Shown here one piece after another: positions 4,664-6,261 of a stretch of DNA of 6,261 nucleotides (within the stretch, counting starts at the first letter, position 1; the number at the start of each line of letters is the position of its first letter). The position numbers and the translations under genes are program-made. The stretch spans positions 1 through 6,261 of the forward strand of contig JAITKQ010000197.1 in the NCBI GenBank assembly GCA_031278295.1, read 5' to 3'. The notes beneath the pieces are model-generated. The model worked only from the letters and a program-made list of their open reading frames with translations, did no database searches and was not told the DNA's origin. Source of the stretch: Spirochaetaceae bacterium. Its GTDB lineage: Bacteria > Spirochaetota > Spirochaetia > Treponematales > Breznakiellaceae.

Positions 4664-5578
4664 ATGCCGATAAATATACCACAGGATTTACCCGCGTTTA
4701 CAGAATTATCACGGGAAAACGTCTTTGTAATGGCTGCCGAGCGTGCCGAAAAGCAGGATATACGTCCGCTTAAAGTTGCGATCGTAAACCTGATGCCGAC
4801 GACGGTAACCACCGAAATACAGCTGCTCCGTCTGCTTGGCAATACGCCGCTACAGGTTGACATAACACTGCTTCGCATGGACAGCCACGAAGCGCATAAC
4901 GCGCCGCCCGGACATTTGGAGCGATTCTATACCAGTTCCGGAAAGATAAAGCGGGAGCTTTTTGACGGCTTGGTAATCACAGGCGCACCGGTCGAGACGC
5001 TGCCTTTCGAGGAAGTGGACTACTGGGACGAGCTTTGCGAGTTGCTTGAATATTCAAAAAAGCACGTCTGGTCGGCTCTGCATATCTGCTGGGGCGCCCA
5101 GGCCGGACTTTACCATCACTACGGCATCCCAAAGATCATGCTGCCGGGCAAACTTTTCGGCATATTCAGCCACAACGTGAACGAAAAGCACACGCCGCTG
5201 TTCCGGGGTTTTGACGACATATTCCTTGCCCCCCAGTCACGGCATACCGAGAGTGATAGGAACGCGATCAACATGCGACGCGAGCTTTCCGTACAGTCTC
5301 AGACTCCCTGCGGGAGCCCCTTTATTGTTACGGCCCGAAACTGCCGTGAAATTTACATCAATGGCCACTTGGAGTACGATCCTTTGACGCTGGATGCCGA
5401 ATACCGCCGCGACATGGCTAGGGGGCTGGCGATAAGCGTACCGCGGAATTATTACCGGAACGACGACCCCACACAGACGCCGGTTGTACGCTGGCGGGCG
5501 CACGCCCACCTATTTTTTTCAAACTGGCTTAACTATGTGTATCAGGGAACGCCGTTTGATCTGAACGAACTGGTCTGA
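4664..5578 (+). CDS. metA: Homoserine O-acyltransferase MetA, predicted acetyl-CoA-specific
   Basis: A 304-residue cytoplasmic enzyme that acylates the hydroxyl of homoserine, the first committed step of methionine synthesis. It has the class-I glutamine-amidotransferase-like fold of the MetA family, and its numbering runs parallel to E. coli MetA. The nucleophile is Cys142 (HICWGAQAG, 140-148). His235 and Glu237 lie in NGHLEYD (233-239). The start MPINIPQDLPA is the standard family N-terminus, which fixes the ATG. Glu111 in TGAPVETLPFEEVDYW marks the acetyl-CoA-using group; the E. coli succinyl enzyme has Gly there. Odd: the usual lysine at position 47 is Thr (NLMPTTVTTE, 42-51). It is transcribed alone, divergent from the LysM cluster and convergent with tag. 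Its substrate derives from the product of asd in this same window. Confidence 0.95.
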   Translation: MPINIPQDLPAFTELSRENVFVMAAERAEKQDIRPLKVAIVNLMPTTVTTEIQLLRLLGNTPLQVDITLLRMDSHEAHNAPPGHLERFYTSSGKIKRELFDGLVITGAPVETLPFEEVDYWDELCELLEYSKKHVWSALHICWGAQAGLYHHYGIPKIMLPGKLFGIFSHNVNEKHTPLFRGFDDIFLAPQSRHTESDRNAINMRRELSVQSQTPCGSPFIVTARNCREIYINGHLEYDPLTLDAEYRRDMARGLAISVPRNYYRNDDPTQTPVVRWRAHAHLFFSNWLNYVYQGTPFDLNELV

Positions 5579-5642
5579 GGGCGGTCACGCTCCGCTAAGC
5601 AGGCGCTACGGGCCGTAAACCCTATGCTGTGCGGCGTCCGTG

Positions 5643-6206
5643 TTAGACAAGATCATGGCGGAAACAGCTGACCAGGTGATCGTTTACAAAACCCGAAGCC
5701 TGCATGAAGGCGTAAATTATCGTGGGGCCGACAAAGGTAAAGCCTCTTTTTTTCAGGATTTTGGAAATTTGTACAGAAAGCGGCGTAAAGGTCGGGATCT
5801 CTCCCATGGTTTTGTAGTGGTTAACGATTGGTTTTCCGTCCACCCATTCCCATAGCCATGCCGAAAAATCGTGCCCCTGATCCCGCATGGCCAGGTAGGC
5901 GCGCGCATTTTTAATGGCCGATTCGATCTTCATTCTGTTACGGATTATCCGGTGGTCCGCCATCAGCCGTTCAATGTCCGCATTACCGTAACGCGCGATG
6001 ATTTCAGGGGACATATTGTCGAAAGCCTCTCTGTATTCGTTACGGCGTTTAAGTATCGTTACCCATGAAAGGCCCGCCTGGGCGCCGTCCAGCAACAGAG
6101 CCTCAAACAACCTGCCGCTGTCCTGCAACGGGACACCCCATTCCTCGTCATGGTAGCGGGTATAAATTTCATCGCCCATGCACCAGGGACATCGTGTTAA
6201 CTCCAC
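5643..6206 (-). CDS. tag: DNA-3-methyladenine glycosylase I
   Basis: A 187-residue base-excision repair enzyme that removes 3-methyladenine from alkylated DNA; the length equals that of E. coli Tag. The zinc site is intact: Cys6, His19, His177 and Cys181 (NDHLVSC, 175-181). The base-binding pocket shows YHDEEWG (18-24) and AQAGLSWVTILKKR-like sequence (42-55). IIRNRMKIESAIKNARAYL (87-105) is the helix-hairpin-helix region, and KKRGFTFVGPT with YAFMQASG (152-172) completes the family pattern. The active-site glutamate (E. coli Glu38) is Asp40 here, in LLLDGAQAG. The GTG at 6206 is the start because an in-frame TAG lies four codons upstream and the next Met would remove Cys6. No strong Shine-Dalgarno is visible. 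It converges with metA across 64 bp without a clear terminator. Confidence 0.95.
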   Translation of the reverse strand: MELTRCPWCMGDEIYTRYHDEEWGVPLQDSGRLFEALLLDGAQAGLSWVTILKRRNEYREAFDNMSPEIIARYGNADIERLMADHRIIRNRMKIESAIKNARAYLAMRDQGHDFSAWLWEWVDGKPIVNHYKTMGEIPTFTPLSVQISKILKKRGFTFVGPTIIYAFMQASGFVNDHLVSCFRHDLV

Positions 6207-6261
6207 CCGAACATACTAGCAATGATCCCCGATAAATACAATTCCCCGCCAGCGGGCTGGC

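Noticed and set aside
5304..5316. CTCCC-TGC-GGGAG hairpin inside metA, resembling the rsmE palindrome
   Set aside because: Only five paired bases and a short shared GCGGGAGC-like core; not enough to call a repeat family.
5579..5642. Terminator between convergent metA and tag
   Set aside because: Only short GC pairings such as TACGG/CCGTA are seen, with no T-tract on either strand.
6248..6261. GCCAGC-GG-GCTGGC inverted repeat at the right edge
   Set aside because: The 6-bp arms with a 2-base loop are too tight to fold well, and the window ends there, so its context cannot be judged.

Overview
The window holds seven protein genes with no mobile element, CRISPR array, tRNA or rRNA. It looks like ordinary bacterial chromosome of moderately high GC. 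The gene set is a bacterial single-RRM RNA-binding protein, an archaeal/fungal-type aspartate-semialdehyde dehydrogenase, a LysM/LytM envelope protein, RsmE, a WecG/TagA-like protein and a 12-base poly-G tract. Together these suggest a spirochaete, most likely Treponema-like (for example a gut treponeme). That is inference from gene character, not something the sequence proves.

Layout. Positions 1-319 contain a good sigma70-type promoter at 45-73 and then a long apparent leader with a strong hairpin, leading into an RRM gene (320-610, +). A perfect 14-bp hairpin at 617-649 separates it from the convergent asd gene (658-1758, -). A 278-bp gap follows (1759-2036). It holds the probable asd promoter and a G12 tract sandwiched between two inverted repeats. 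Next is a compact leftward cluster read in the order lysM/lytM (4541-3630), rsmE (3583-2795), wecG/tagA-like (2810-2037); the last two overlap by 16 bp. A 122-bp divergent intergenic region separates this cluster from metA (4664-5578, +). metA converges on tag (6206-5643, -), and the window ends just upstream of tag.

Functional links. asd and metA belong to the same route: aspartate semialdehyde is reduced to homoserine, which MetA acylates towards methionine. They are on opposite strands and not in one operon. MetA carries Glu at position 111, which predicts acetyl-CoA rather than succinyl-CoA use. The leftward cluster mixes envelope functions (LysM/LytM protein, glycosyltransferase-fold protein) with ribosome modification (RsmE). 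tag is a base-excision repair enzyme.

The most interesting points are three proteins whose folds are clear but whose expected key residues are changed: the WecG/TagA-like protein, the LytM domain and MetA Lys47. Also notable are the structured G12 element upstream of asd, the long RRM leader, and unusually perfect hairpins inside the asd and rsmE coding regions. I see no clear undescribed multi-gene system here.
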